Shown piece after piece: positions 1 through 7,297 of a stretch of 64,000 nt of DNA. Source of the stretch: an uncultured Parabacteroides sp. Its GTDB lineage: Bacteria > Bacteroidota > Bacteroidia > Bacteroidales > Tannerellaceae. Positions within the stretch are counted from its first letter, which is position 1, and each line of letters opens with the position of its first letter. Position numbers and translations under genes: made by a program. The stretch is from positions 1 to 64,000 of the forward strand of contig URZO01000011.1 in the NCBI GenBank assembly GCA_900552465.1, read 5' to 3'. Below the pieces are notes generated by a model. It worked only from the letters and a program-made list of their open reading frames with translations. It was not told the DNA's origin and made no database searches.

Positions 1-404
1 TCTTTATTTAAGGCGGTGCGAGTTGTAGCATTCAAATAATCATTAGGATTAGCAATATTAACGATTGCGATAACGCTCAGACCACTTTTTACTTTGGTCA
101 GGAATGTTACATCGTTTACTTTACCATCTGTTATGCTGCTGGATGTTTTTATTGCAAGGACATTATCTCCTTCCATCAAAGCCAGCACACAATTTTCTAA
201 CTTTATTTCTTTATCTTCACTGGCTTTTTCAGTAGCTTTAGTAAGAAGAGAGTTAGATGACAAGTTAATGTTTAATACTGCTTCTCTATCAGAATGCTGG
301 TTTAGGATTTCTTTCCCTGCATCATTCAATACATCGTCTTCCATCGAACAAGATGCCATCACTGCTAAGAAGCAAAAAACGGATAGTATATTTCTCAGTT
401 TCAT
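1..404 (-). CDS. Fimbrillin-like lipoprotein, 3' part outside the window
   Basis: Seen: an open frame from ATG at 404 running off the left edge, 134 complete codons. It begins MKLRNILSVFCFLAVMASC, a lipoprotein signal with lipobox ASC (Cys19), followed by SMEDDVLND. The product is a close paralogue of the protein starting at 1209 (MKLKNILSV..., SMEDDILND), and the 20 bases before the two ATGs are also alike. The region FLTKVKSGLSVIAIVNIANPN matches the N-terminal domain of P. gingivalis FimA/Mfa1-type fimbrillins. Known of the family: exported as lipoproteins, processed at the surface and polymerised into type V pili by donor-strand exchange. Inferred role: structural or accessory pilin. Its leader carries a terminator-like hairpin (565-599). 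Because the C-terminus is missing, stalk, anchor and tip roles cannot be told apart. Confidence 0.8.
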   Translation of the reverse strand, partial: MKLRNILSVFCFLAVMASCSMEDDVLNDAGKEILNQHSDREAVLNINLSSNSLLTKATEKASEDKEIKLENCVLALMEGDNVLAIKTSSSITDGKVNDVTFLTKVKSGLSVIAIVNIANPNDYLNATTRTALNK

Positions 405-454
405 ATCCTACATTTTTTTTATTGTTTATATTCCCTATTTTCGTTTTTTGACGT

Positions 455-589
455 AGTCCCGATAGGACTCTGTTAATAGGGCACCAAAAAGAGTTCATTT
501 ATAGGATAAGAGAAGAAACAAAAAAGAGTTCTGGTTTGCTTAAAGTGCTCATTTGTAGAATAAAAAAGAGACAGAGTCCTATCGGAACT
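455..589. repeat. 19-bp inverted repeat in the fimbrillin leader
   Basis: Arms at 455-473 and 571-589 are inverted copies matching at 18 of 19 positions (core ACAGAGTCCTATCGG) with a 97-bp spacer. They lie between the leftward promoter at 620-627 and the fimbrillin start at 404. The right arm is also part of a hairpin. Possible meanings are a site-specific inversion target or alternative RNA pairings. Confidence 0.7.
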
Positions 590-599
590 CTGTCTCTTT
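565..599 (-). terminator. Intrinsic terminator or attenuator in the leader of the left fimbrillin
   Basis: A perfect 13-bp stem (565-577 with 587-599, AAAGAGACAGAGT and its complement) with a 9-nt loop. Read on the minus strand it ends in six T residues, the form of a Rho-independent terminator. It lies about 20 nt downstream of a -7 element (620-627) and 160 nt upstream of the fimbrillin ATG at 404, so it would stop transcription before the gene unless relieved. Confidence 0.6.
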
Positions 600-619
600 C
601 TGTAATTAACTTTACGTTG

Positions 620-627
620 CAAAAATA
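620..627 (-). promoter_or_regulatory. Candidate -7 element for the left fimbrillin
   Basis: TATTTTTG on the minus strand matches the Bacteroidetes -7 consensus TAnnTTTG. No clear -33 TTTG was found at the right distance. The terminator-like hairpin at 565-599 follows at once. Confidence 0.4.
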
Positions 628-1168
628 AAGTAGATATTTGTTAGCGGTAATAGGCACAACTTTCATCTTTAAGGGGTAAATGTGGCAAACAGTCAAATTG
701 AGAGGGATACCCCTCGAAAAGATAGAAACTTCAAGGTTTGGGAGAAATTTATACTCAAAAAGGTCCTTCCAAAAATCAAGGCTTAGTGATAATCAGCCAG
801 TTAAGCAGCAAAACAAGGAGAGCAGTAAGTGATCAAAGATAAGACAGCATGAAAGTCATAGCCAGAATAAAAAAACATATTCTTTCTGCTATAATCCAGC
901 AAATTAAGCATCGAAACAGTTAACAACTATAAAAAAACATTTCATTCCAGAGAAAGTTACGATTGCAGGCATCCTAAGGTCTGTTTTCCCGAAACCGATT
1001 AAAACAAGGATGAATTTGAGGGCAATTTTTTTGTTCCCAGAAATCAAGGGCGGTATTGCTCTCGCATATTTAGCTCTTTATCGGTGTACCTCTCAACAAT
1101 CAATAGATTGATATATTTGCCTCTAAAAATTGAAAGTTTCGCTTATCATCCGTTCATTTTACTCGCCC
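628..1168. other. Divergent fimbrial intergenic region
   Basis: AT-rich DNA between the leftward and rightward fimbrillin genes. Apart from the promoter elements and hairpin listed separately, I see no convincing ORF, RNA gene or repeat here. Confidence 0.5.
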
Positions 1169-1176
1169 TACTTTTG
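1169..1176 (+). promoter_or_regulatory. -7 element of the fimbrial operon
   Basis: TACTTTTG fits TAnnTTTG and lies 33 bp before the ATG at 1209. A -33 element is not obvious. Confidence 0.5.
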
Positions 1177-1208
1177 CAGTGTAAGTTAAACGAAAAAATA
1201 TTAGGGTT

Positions 1209-2261
1209 ATGAAATTGAAGAATATACTCTCCGTATTATGCTTCTTATTGGCAGCAACTGCATGCTCAATGGAAGATGATATTTTAAATGACAACTCCTC
1301 CAAGTTAGTTCCTGAAGATGGTTCAGCATATGTTTCTGCTGTAATCAATTTAGGCGGAACTCAAACGAAAGCAACAACCGGTAATAGCAGTGCTCCCGAA
1401 GAATATGGAGCAGATGCCATCACATCTTGTGCTTTATTCCTATTAGATGCAAATAATAAAGTTGTCGGGGTTCATACTGAAACTAACCCAGAAAGCACTG
1501 CAACATCAAAAGAAATTAAGTTTTTGACCAAAGTTAATGTAGCTACAAAGGTTGTTGCCGTAGTAAACTATAATCCGAATAATTCTCCCGAAAATTTGTT
1601 GGCTTGTTCCACTTATCAAGAAATTCAGGCTTATAAAGAGTATAATGCCGACTACCGTATTAAAGTTGGCGAAGGAACTATTAGTTGGGCCGGAATAACA
1701 GGCAGTGCTTCCACTACCGGAACTTTGGAAGAAGCCAAAGTGAATATAACTGTAAAATCAAGAACAGCTATCGTTGAATTGGTTCGTTTTGCAGTGAAGT
1801 ATGAAGGTGCAGGGGTTAATCCAACAGTTCAATTGGCAGAAGTGAGCCTTTCCAACTTGAAGTCGGAAGGCGGATTGTATTCAGAAGGGACTTCTTTTGC
1901 TAATGGATTATTTTCTTTTACAGGAAATTTACCTATCAATCCGAGAGAATACAATGCTGGTTACTTCCGCAAGAATGTTTATCCTAATACAACAAAGACA
2001 AAACCTGTTACTCTGAATCTTAAATTTACGGTTGATGGGAAAAACAGCCCGGAGTTTGAACGTTCTTATATCATTAATCGCCCGACAAGCGATAATTTCA
2101 CAAACAATAGTGGACATACTTATGTGGAACCCGGTTACTGGTATCAATTGTCTGCAACTGTAACAGTGAATACAGGCAAGATCGATTGTGCTATCGAATG
2201 CCATGTGCTGGATTGGGATTATAAAAGTATAGATGCGGGAGATATTTATCCTAATAAATAA
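1209..2261 (+). CDS. FimA/Mfa1-like fimbrillin lipoprotein
   Basis: A 350-residue protein with a lipoprotein signal (lipobox ATAC, Cys19). The N-terminal domain is fimbrillin-like (about residues 60-130, including ALFLLDANNKVVGVH and FLTKVNVATKVVAVVNYNP). A central segment around residues 175-220 (TAIVELVRFAVKYEG) marks the second beta-sandwich. The end, GYWYQLSATVTV...HVLDWDYKSIDAG, resembles the C-terminal strand of Mfa1-type pilins. Family knowledge: after outer-membrane export the N-terminal strand is clipped and the C-terminal strand of one subunit fills the groove of the next. As first gene of a three-gene operon (gaps 45 and 29 bp) it is the likely major or accessory stalk pilin. It is paralogous to the divergent gene ending at the window edge. 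Role inferred from family and position. Confidence 0.8.
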   Translation: MKLKNILSVLCFLLAATACSMEDDILNDNSSKLVPEDGSAYVSAVINLGGTQTKATTGNSSAPEEYGADAITSCALFLLDANNKVVGVHTETNPESTATSKEIKFLTKVNVATKVVAVVNYNPNNSPENLLACSTYQEIQAYKEYNADYRIKVGEGTISWAGITGSASTTGTLEEAKVNITVKSRTAIVELVRFAVKYEGAGVNPTVQLAEVSLSNLKSEGGLYSEGTSFANGLFSFTGNLPINPREYNAGYFRKNVYPNTTKTKPVTLNLKFTVDGKNSPEFERSYIINRPTSDNFTNNSGHTYVEPGYWYQLSATVTVNTGKIDCAIECHVLDWDYKSIDAGDIYPNK

Positions 2262-2306
2262 AACTGAATAATAAATAACTCGTAAAAGGGTAAAATAATA
2301 TATATT

Positions 2307-3728
2307 ATGAAGATAGAAAAGATATTAACAGGATTTGCCGTTGCACTCATGATGTTGACGGCTTGTAGCAATGAAGAGGCTATTTCTGTCCCCACGGGTC
2401 CTGCTTCTCTCTCCTTCTCTTTGTCGATGGGGGAGACTAAGGCTGATCAACAAACCGTGCTTGCTACAAGAGACGAATTGTATGTTTCACGATTTTATGT
2501 CGGAATATATGATGGGGATACGAAAGTCGAAGAGTTCCGTTGTGAAGATGCTTCTGGAGATAGTGGTGCGGGTTGGACTGTCACAAACAGAGACAATAAT
2601 AAGAATTTGTACACGATAACCAATTTGGTTGCTCCGGTAAATAAGGATTTGAATATTCTGGTAATAGCTAATTATCCTGATGATATTGATTTGTCAAAAG
2701 GATATAGCGACTTAAAAAAATCTGTAACTACAGATGCAACTTTAGCTACAACAACCTTTGCCCCTAAGACATTAATAAAAGTCGGAAAATTAGAAGGACA
2801 TAAGTTTACGGAAAGTAATACAACTGCAAGAGTAAACTTAAAACAATTAGCAGCCAAAGTCCATGTGAAACTGACAATGGGTGAATCGGATTCTTCCGAT
2901 CCTGTATATGATATCCATACATCGACAGGCGAGGATGTTGTGGGTGTGATAAATAGGGTCGCTACCTCTTCGGGACATCAAGTTATTAAAGCCGAAGATT
3001 TTAAAGGTTCATCTTTGGAAGGAAAAATCGGAATTTGTTCAGGCAATGCTCATGGTGGTGATTTACAATTTCCAGAAGGATTTGATAAATCAATATTGAA
3101 TATTAACCACAGTGGCAAATGGTTAGTCGTTCTGTGCGATTCTGTAATGACTCGTACTGTTTCTACTTGGACATTGATTCCTTCAACATTCCAAGTGAAC
3201 AATGTGGCTATAGCTTCTTTTATTTCCAGTCCTGCAACAGGATCAGAAACAACAGACAAGATCACATACCCTAATAAAGAGGATGTGATAAATGATAATA
3301 TTATAGAATTGACTTTCTATACATATCCTAAGAGACAAAACAGTGATTTGACTTTAAGTTTGGGTGGAAAATTACAAAAGATAAGCAAAGTAAGCGAATC
3401 AAAAAAGGCCGGAGGCGTTATTCATGGTCAATGGTGTGATGAGAATGGAACAGAAGCTTCAGGCTGGGGCAATGGTTCAATGATCAAGGCTCCTGGTGAT
3501 CAGCAATATTTCCCATCAGACTGGAGTGAATGGGTTTCTGTAGGAAACACACCTTTAAATGAATACATTGATCCGGTAAGCTATGAGATTCCGGTAAACA
3601 AAACCACAGCGTTGGAATCCGGCGTTTATTATGATGTGACAGGTACATTGAAACAATCCATTTTAGAGTTGAATGTTAACGCTTTAAAATGGGTTCCACA
3701 AGAGGTCGAAGTTTCTTATGGGAAATAG
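2307..3728 (+). CDS. Fimbrillin-family lipoprotein, second gene of the pilus operon
   Basis: A 473-residue lipoprotein (MKIEKILTGFAVALMMLTAC, Cys20). Residues 30-130 (ASLSFSLSMGETKADQ, RFYVGIYDGDTKVEEF, TITNLVAPVNKDLNILVIANYP) resemble the N-terminal domain of Bacteroidales fimbrillins. RVNLKQLAAKVHVKLTM around residue 175 is the usual start of the second domain. The protein is longer than a typical stalk pilin, which fits an accessory or anchor subunit, but the exact subunit class cannot be assigned. It lies 45 bp after the first pilin and 29 bp before the large third protein, without a terminator between, so co-transcription is likely. Confidence 0.75.
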   Translation: MKIEKILTGFAVALMMLTACSNEEAISVPTGPASLSFSLSMGETKADQQTVLATRDELYVSRFYVGIYDGDTKVEEFRCEDASGDSGAGWTVTNRDNNKNLYTITNLVAPVNKDLNILVIANYPDDIDLSKGYSDLKKSVTTDATLATTTFAPKTLIKVGKLEGHKFTESNTTARVNLKQLAAKVHVKLTMGESDSSDPVYDIHTSTGEDVVGVINRVATSSGHQVIKAEDFKGSSLEGKIGICSGNAHGGDLQFPEGFDKSILNINHSGKWLVVLCDSVMTRTVSTWTLIPSTFQVNNVAIASFISSPATGSETTDKITYPNKEDVINDNIIELTFYTYPKRQNSDLTLSLGGKLQKISKVSESKKAGGVIHGQWCDENGTEASGWGNGSMIKAPGDQQYFPSDWSEWVSVGNTPLNEYIDPVSYEIPVNKTTALESGVYYDVTGTLKQSILELNVNALKWVPQEVEVSYGK

Positions 3729-3757
3729 TATAAATATTTAATTGAAGAGACAATAGT

Positions 3758-6712
3758 ATGAAAACAATAAAATATATTTTCGCAATCATTTGCTTGTTCT
3801 CGTTTGTAGGTGGAGTTTTTTCTTCCTGTACGGATGAGATCGAGAAGAAAGACAATGCAGGAACCGGTATCGCTAACAGTTTACAATTGCAGCTAACTAT
3901 TCCTGATAACGAAGAAATAGCACCTATGACCAAGTCTGATCAATCGGAATCCGAAGGAATAAACGATTTATCTATCTTGATTTATAAAGTGGATGATAGT
4001 TCATTAGCCGAACATTTTTATTATTCAAAAGATCAATTACAGGGATTGACAACTGATGGAAAATACATAAAGATTGGTTTGACACAGATTGCCTCGGGAC
4101 AGAAAAGAGTCTATCTGATTGCAAATATTGGCAATGAGAGCGCATATAATACTTTGTGCGGACAGGTCGAAACAGAAAATGACCTGAAAGCTTACAGCGT
4201 AGGTTTAAATGGAACAAAGCCCGCGATGTTGTTGGCGGCACAAGGGAATCAAGACTTTGATGCTCAAACAGGAGCGCAGGTTTCAGCCAGTCTCAAACGT
4301 ATCTATTCCATGATAACGGTAAGGGTTGTTCGCAATTTATCCAATGGCTTAGTGATTAAGCCTAAGAGTGTACAGTTGAAGCATGTTCCGACAACAGGTT
4401 TTCTTTTTAAGGATAATAAAATAGAGAATGATAATCAATGTAAGATTGACGGTGAGATAATTGAACGTGCAAGTGGTGCTACCGATTTCCTGACTGGCGA
4501 ACATACTACGGCCCCTGCATTGTATATGTTTGAGAATAGACAGCCTGTTGGTAGTAATGGAGGCGACCAGACGACGAAAACACCTGAGGGTTTAAAGCCG
4601 GGTGATATTATAGAAACTATTAAAACAGATCGTAAATGCTCTTATATTGAAGTAACAGCAGATTATTTGAAAAATGGTCAGTCGGGTATCGCGGGTTCAG
4701 GGACTATAACCTATCGTTTCTTTTTAGGAAAAGACGCCTTGAAGAATTTTGACGTAGAGCGTAATGTGCACTATTTAGTAACATTGACTTTAAATGGAGA
4801 TGGCGGTAAAGACGAGGTGACATGGCGTGTGGAAACAGATTTGATGAAAGATTTGACTGTTCCGGATGTTTATATTGGATATAGACTTGGCTCTGAAACT
4901 GTTGTTAAAGCTGTAGGAGATTTAAGTACTATTGAAAATGTATCTGTGGCTTCTGGTTTTGAAAATAAGATTGAAATTGTGAGTAGAAATGCTGAAACAG
5001 GAGAAATTGTCTTGAGGGCAAAAGAATCAAATACGCATGATTATCGTAATAGTACATATTATTTGAGCTATACGATTGAAGGGAAAACAAAACAATCAAA
5101 GGTTATTCAGGTCCCTCGCTTAGTTGATCCAATTGCTATTTATAAAAATGCTCAGAATATTACAGAAGAGGATATTACTGTAAGAGCGTTTAATGGAAAT
5201 TCTGCTGATCCAAAATATGATGTATTGCAATCAGTTGGTCCTTGGAAAGCGACAATTCATTCATCGTCGACATCCGAGTGTTGGTTTGAAATTAGTACAC
5301 AAGACGGAAGCTCTCGCGTCTTAAAGGTTGGTGATTATATAACAGGTGAAGGACCTGTGAAATTTAAATATAAGCCACTTACCCCGAATACAGCTTTAGA
5401 TCGGTTGAGTGGTGCGACTTTGGAAAGTGAGGAGAATGATAAAGCGCGTTACGGTGTAATTCTTGTTGAGTACCATAATGAAAGATGTCCTCATGAAATA
5501 TTTTTACGCCAAGGTTATCAGCCAACAACGATAAACGGTTCTGTTTGGTCTATGTTTAATTGCATTGGTTTGAATAGTAATAATGAATCGGTTATTACCG
5601 AATATCCTACTGAAACAGGTTGGCTGTTTAAAGGTGGTTACAATTATGGTCTATGCCCTTATGATCCTGGTTATGGGAGAAATAATGAGAAGATTCAACT
5701 GTCCAATGGAAGTTCTGAATATTTTTTGAAAATACCTTCTGACTACGAGACTTGGATTCCTTCGCATGCTACTATTCCAAATAGAAATAATCCGTCTAAA
5801 GGTCCTTGTCCTACAGGCTATAAGCTTGCATCTGGAAACGATTTTGATAAACTGGCAGATAATTCAACTGTGATGTACACAGGGTTCGTTTATGATGATG
5901 ATCCAGTGAAAGGCTGGGAATATGATTCGGATGGAAACGCAAGGCTCATCCCTGGATCAGGGAATCACTGTAATCCGGCAAAGGGGACTTTGTTTGTTTC
6001 AAAAGGAGATGATAAAGCTAATATCTTTTTTACGTATGGAAAAGGTATTATGACACAACATCCGAATGACGGTGATGTTTATGTTGATGAAATAGGTGTG
6101 GGACATCGAGGTTTAACAAGTGAGCAGGCAAATGTACAAGGTACAAAGGGGTTCAACTATTCAAAAGGATATGGAGGAGCTTTATTCTTCTCTGAATTTT
6201 TAGGAAACAATCATAAATATGGTGCATATTATTGGGGAGCGTCTTTGTTCAACAGAGAACCATCAAAAGCAACTGCCCGTTTCTCGCGTGTAACATTGGA
6301 ATATGACTTGTTGAGATCTGTAGAACCTGCCCATGTTGATGTTGCAAACAGTTCTAATGTTGCAGATGATTCTTATGGTATAAATGGTTATTGGCATGCC
6401 AGTTTTGTACGCTGCATACGAACCGAATCTGGAAGCGGCGGAGGTGAGACTACGGTTACAATTGAACCGAAGGCAACATTTAAGTATGGATCATTACGTC
6501 GTAATATTTCAGGAACTATTATCGTTTCTTACAGTGGAGGCAGTCAAAATTTATCAGTCGATGGAGGAAAGGCAACAAGTGAATTGAAGTTACCAAGTAA
6601 TGTAACTTCTGTCGATTTAACTTATAAAAAAGGGTATACTTATAAAACTAAGGCATCTATGTCAGACTTAGAGTCATCAAAATCAATCATATTAACAGCC
6701 CAAGAGCAGTGA
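3758..6712 (+). CDS. Large fimbrial tip-type lipoprotein (DUF4906/Mfa-like, FISUMP-like end)
   Basis: A 984-residue lipoprotein (signal ending SSC, Cys24). The N-terminal 360 residues look like a fimbrillin/DUF4906 module: LSILIYKVDDSSL, RVYLIANIGNES, RIYSMITVRVVRNL, then RFFLGKDALKNFDVERNVHY and WRVETDL. A middle beta-rich part follows. Around residues 685-890, GPCPTGYKLASGNDFDKL through SFVRCIRTESG, is the pattern of FISUMP/major-paralogous domains found on Bacteroidales pilus tips. A short linker, SGSGGGE, leads to an extra C-terminal beta domain of about 90 residues. Inferred role: tip adhesin or tip-associated subunit of the pilus built by the preceding genes. The terminator at 6728-6768 closes the operon. 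Confidence 0.75.
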   Translation: MKTIKYIFAIICLFSFVGGVFSSCTDEIEKKDNAGTGIANSLQLQLTIPDNEEIAPMTKSDQSESEGINDLSILIYKVDDSSLAEHFYYSKDQLQGLTTDGKYIKIGLTQIASGQKRVYLIANIGNESAYNTLCGQVETENDLKAYSVGLNGTKPAMLLAAQGNQDFDAQTGAQVSASLKRIYSMITVRVVRNLSNGLVIKPKSVQLKHVPTTGFLFKDNKIENDNQCKIDGEIIERASGATDFLTGEHTTAPALYMFENRQPVGSNGGDQTTKTPEGLKPGDIIETIKTDRKCSYIEVTADYLKNGQSGIAGSGTITYRFFLGKDALKNFDVERNVHYLVTLTLNGDGGKDEVTWRVETDLMKDLTVPDVYIGYRLGSETVVKAVGDLSTIENVSVASGFENKIEIVSRNAETGEIVLRAKESNTHDYRNSTYYLSYTIEGKTKQSKVIQVPRLVDPIAIYKNAQNITEEDITVRAFNGNSADPKYDVLQSVGPWKATIHSSSTSECWFEISTQDGSSRVLKVGDYITGEGPVKFKYKPLTPNTALDRLSGATLESEENDKARYGVILVEYHNERCPHEIFLRQGYQPTTINGSVWSMFNCIGLNSNNESVITEYPTETGWLFKGGYNYGLCPYDPGYGRNNEKIQLSNGSSEYFLKIPSDYETWIPSHATIPNRNNPSKGPCPTGYKLASGNDFDKLADNSTVMYTGFVYDDDPVKGWEYDSDGNARLIPGSGNHCNPAKGTLFVSKGDDKANIFFTYGKGIMTQHPNDGDVYVDEIGVGHRGLTSEQANVQGTKGFNYSKGYGGALFFSEFLGNNHKYGAYYWGASLFNREPSKATARFSRVTLEYDLLRSVEPAHVDVANSSNVADDSYGINGYWHASFVRCIRTESGSGGGETTVTIEPKATFKYGSLRRNISGTIIVSYSGGSQNLSVDGGKATSELKLPSNVTSVDLTYKKGYTYKTKASMSDLESSKSIILTAQEQ

Positions 6713-6727
6713 TATAGAACCTATTTT

Positions 6728-6768
6728 TTAGAGAGGGGAACAATGACATCCCCTCTCTAATTTCTTTT
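6728..6768 (+). terminator. Rho-independent terminator of the fimbrial operon
   Basis: A perfect 12-bp stem (TTAGAGAGGGGA at 6728-6739 and its complement at 6749-6760) with a 9-nt loop and a T-rich tail, 15 bp after the stop codon of the last fimbrial gene. Confidence 0.9.
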
Positions 6769-6865
6769 GAGTACGTTTTTTACAGATATATTTGTTCTTG
6801 TGATTAGAGTCTGTTGAAATGTTTATTTGTTTTATAGATTCATATAGTAAAATTCATCACTCTAC

Positions 6866-6958
6866 CTAACACCTGACACCTTTCCGATTAACCTATTGAC
6901 CCCTACCCGGTTATAAGGTGTTAGTTCCTCTTTTTTACCTACCACCTCCTACCACCCC
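6866..6958. repeat. CTAACACCT and ACCTACCACC motif cluster upstream of the VirE-like gene
   Basis: CTAACACCTGACACCTTT at 6866-6883, its partial inverse AAGGTGTTAGTT at 6915-6926, and a C-rich TACCTACCACC tract at 6937-6958. The same motifs recur beyond the 3' end of the gene (9399-9481), with the CTAACACCT motif inverted, so the VirE-like gene is bracketed by them. Confidence 0.7.
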
Positions 6959-7002
6959 GTTTTTCTGTTTCTCACCACAAACTATCCCCAAACACCCTAT
7001 CC

Positions 7003-7193
7003 ACTAATCCAAAGCATACAGTGAACTAAATCAAGGCCTATACGAAACTATCTGTACCTGCTTACCACCTATTTATAACATGTAGTAACTACCTATCATT
7101 AATAAGTAGTACTACATATTGCCAATTAGTAGTACTACCTATCTGTAATTCCCAATATGGTTTGATTTAGTTTATAGTATGCTTTGGATTAGT
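7003..7193. repeat. 32-bp interrupted inverted repeat enclosing three regular dyads
   Basis: Arms at 7003-7034 and 7162-7193 are inverted copies: 16 bp (ACTAATCCAAAGCATA) and 11 bp (AACTAAATCAA) match exactly, separated in each arm by five unmatched bases. The 127-bp spacer holds three palindromes, GTAGTAACTAC (7082-7092), GTAGTACTAC (7106-7115) and GTAGTACTAC (7129-7138), with centres 23-24 bp apart. The structure ends about 100 bp before the VirE-like ORF. It resembles an iteron or operator array. Function unknown. Confidence 0.85.
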
Positions 7194-7297
7194 TCCCTGT
7201 AGCTTTTGAATTAGTTGGAATAAACTTCTTACAAAACATTGTGTATCCCGATTATAAAGCCTACCTTGCGCGGCATTAACTTTAAAGATAAACTTGA

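Noticed and set aside
94..456. A plus-strand ORF of 120 codons at the left edge
   Set aside because: It is antisense to the partial fimbrillin on the minus strand, which has a lipoprotein signal and a clear paralogue at 1209.
499..696. A 65-codon minus-strand ORF between the fimbrillin genes
   Set aside because: It spans the promoter and the terminator hairpin, has no family features and no ribosome site.
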